Source: Schlesneria paludicola DSM 18645
GTDB lineage: Bacteria; Planctomycetota; Planctomycetia; Planctomycetales; Planctomycetaceae
Assembly (NCBI GenBank): GCA_945869955.1
Contig: CAMBQP010000048.1
Location: 1-32,620 of the forward strand
Direction of reading: 5' to 3'
Length of the DNA: 32,620 bases
In this document: positions 32,592 through 32,620 of the stretch, piece after piece
How the letters are laid out: each line of letters begins with the position of its first letter
How positions within the stretch are numbered: the first letter of the stretch is position 1
Position numbers and translations under genes: made by a program
Notes under the pieces: generated by a model
Database searches by the model: none
Seen by the model: the letters and a program-made list of their open reading frames with translations, nothing else
Told to the model about the DNA's origin: nothing

Positions 32592-32620
32592 CGGCCCAAT
32601 TCCCAAACTGACGCAGTGGA

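Overview
The window looks like chromosomal DNA from a planctomycete. Several families almost restricted to that phylum occur together: a DUF1549/DUF1553 CxxCH protein followed by a Tat-exported DUF1501 protein and a WD40 protein, a large PVC-type membrane-bound dehydrogenase with a CxxCH heme site, a protein with an N-terminal ETLDAR (LEPR-XLL-like) motif, two leucine-rich-repeat proteins, a small Cys-rich exported protein, and an inverse-autotransporter beta-helix protein. The genus cannot be fixed from sequence alone; a Schlesneria/Planctomyces-type relative is a guess. No tRNA, rRNA, insertion sequence, phage gene or CRISPR array was seen.

Layout. 1-240: end of an intradiol ring-cleavage dioxygenase. 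578-4786 (+): DUF1549/DUF1553, DUF1501 and WD40 genes in a probable operon. 4902-7426 (-): metX, metW and a small exported protein; metX and metW make the homoserine O-acyltransferase step of methionine synthesis, and their junction is full of direct repeats. 7775-9131 (+): Cys-rich exported protein and a DapA-superfamily lyase. 9145-15867 (-): small membrane protein, gpsA, a 1117-residue inverse autotransporter overlapping gpsA by 4 bases, and an alkaline-phosphatase-superfamily enzyme. 16106-17558 (-): an Ig/cadherin-like surface protein and a membrane-anchored LRR protein. 17968-21516 (+): secreted LRR protein, purD, terminator, rsmH. 21524-25965 (-): PVC heme protein and an orphan sigma-54-dependent response regulator. 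26440-31578 (+): an HtrA-like serine protease, a second HtrA-like protein whose catalytic serine is alanine, and an M3 metallopeptidase. 31710-32129 (+): a two-repeat secreted WD40 protein behind a promoter overlapped by direct repeats. 32289-32591 (-): small lipoprotein-like protein.

Housekeeping genes (metX/metW, gpsA, purD, rsmH) sit singly among exported and cell-envelope genes. The best candidates for something undescribed are the active/dead HtrA-like pair next to a divergent sigma-54 regulator and upstream of an exported M3 peptidase (a possible envelope proteolysis locus), and the translational coupling of a surface beta-helix protein to gpsA, the enzyme that supplies glycerol-3-phosphate for phospholipids. 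Both functional readings are inferences. Start codons were chosen by eye from Shine-Dalgarno-like sequences, signal peptides and family starts.
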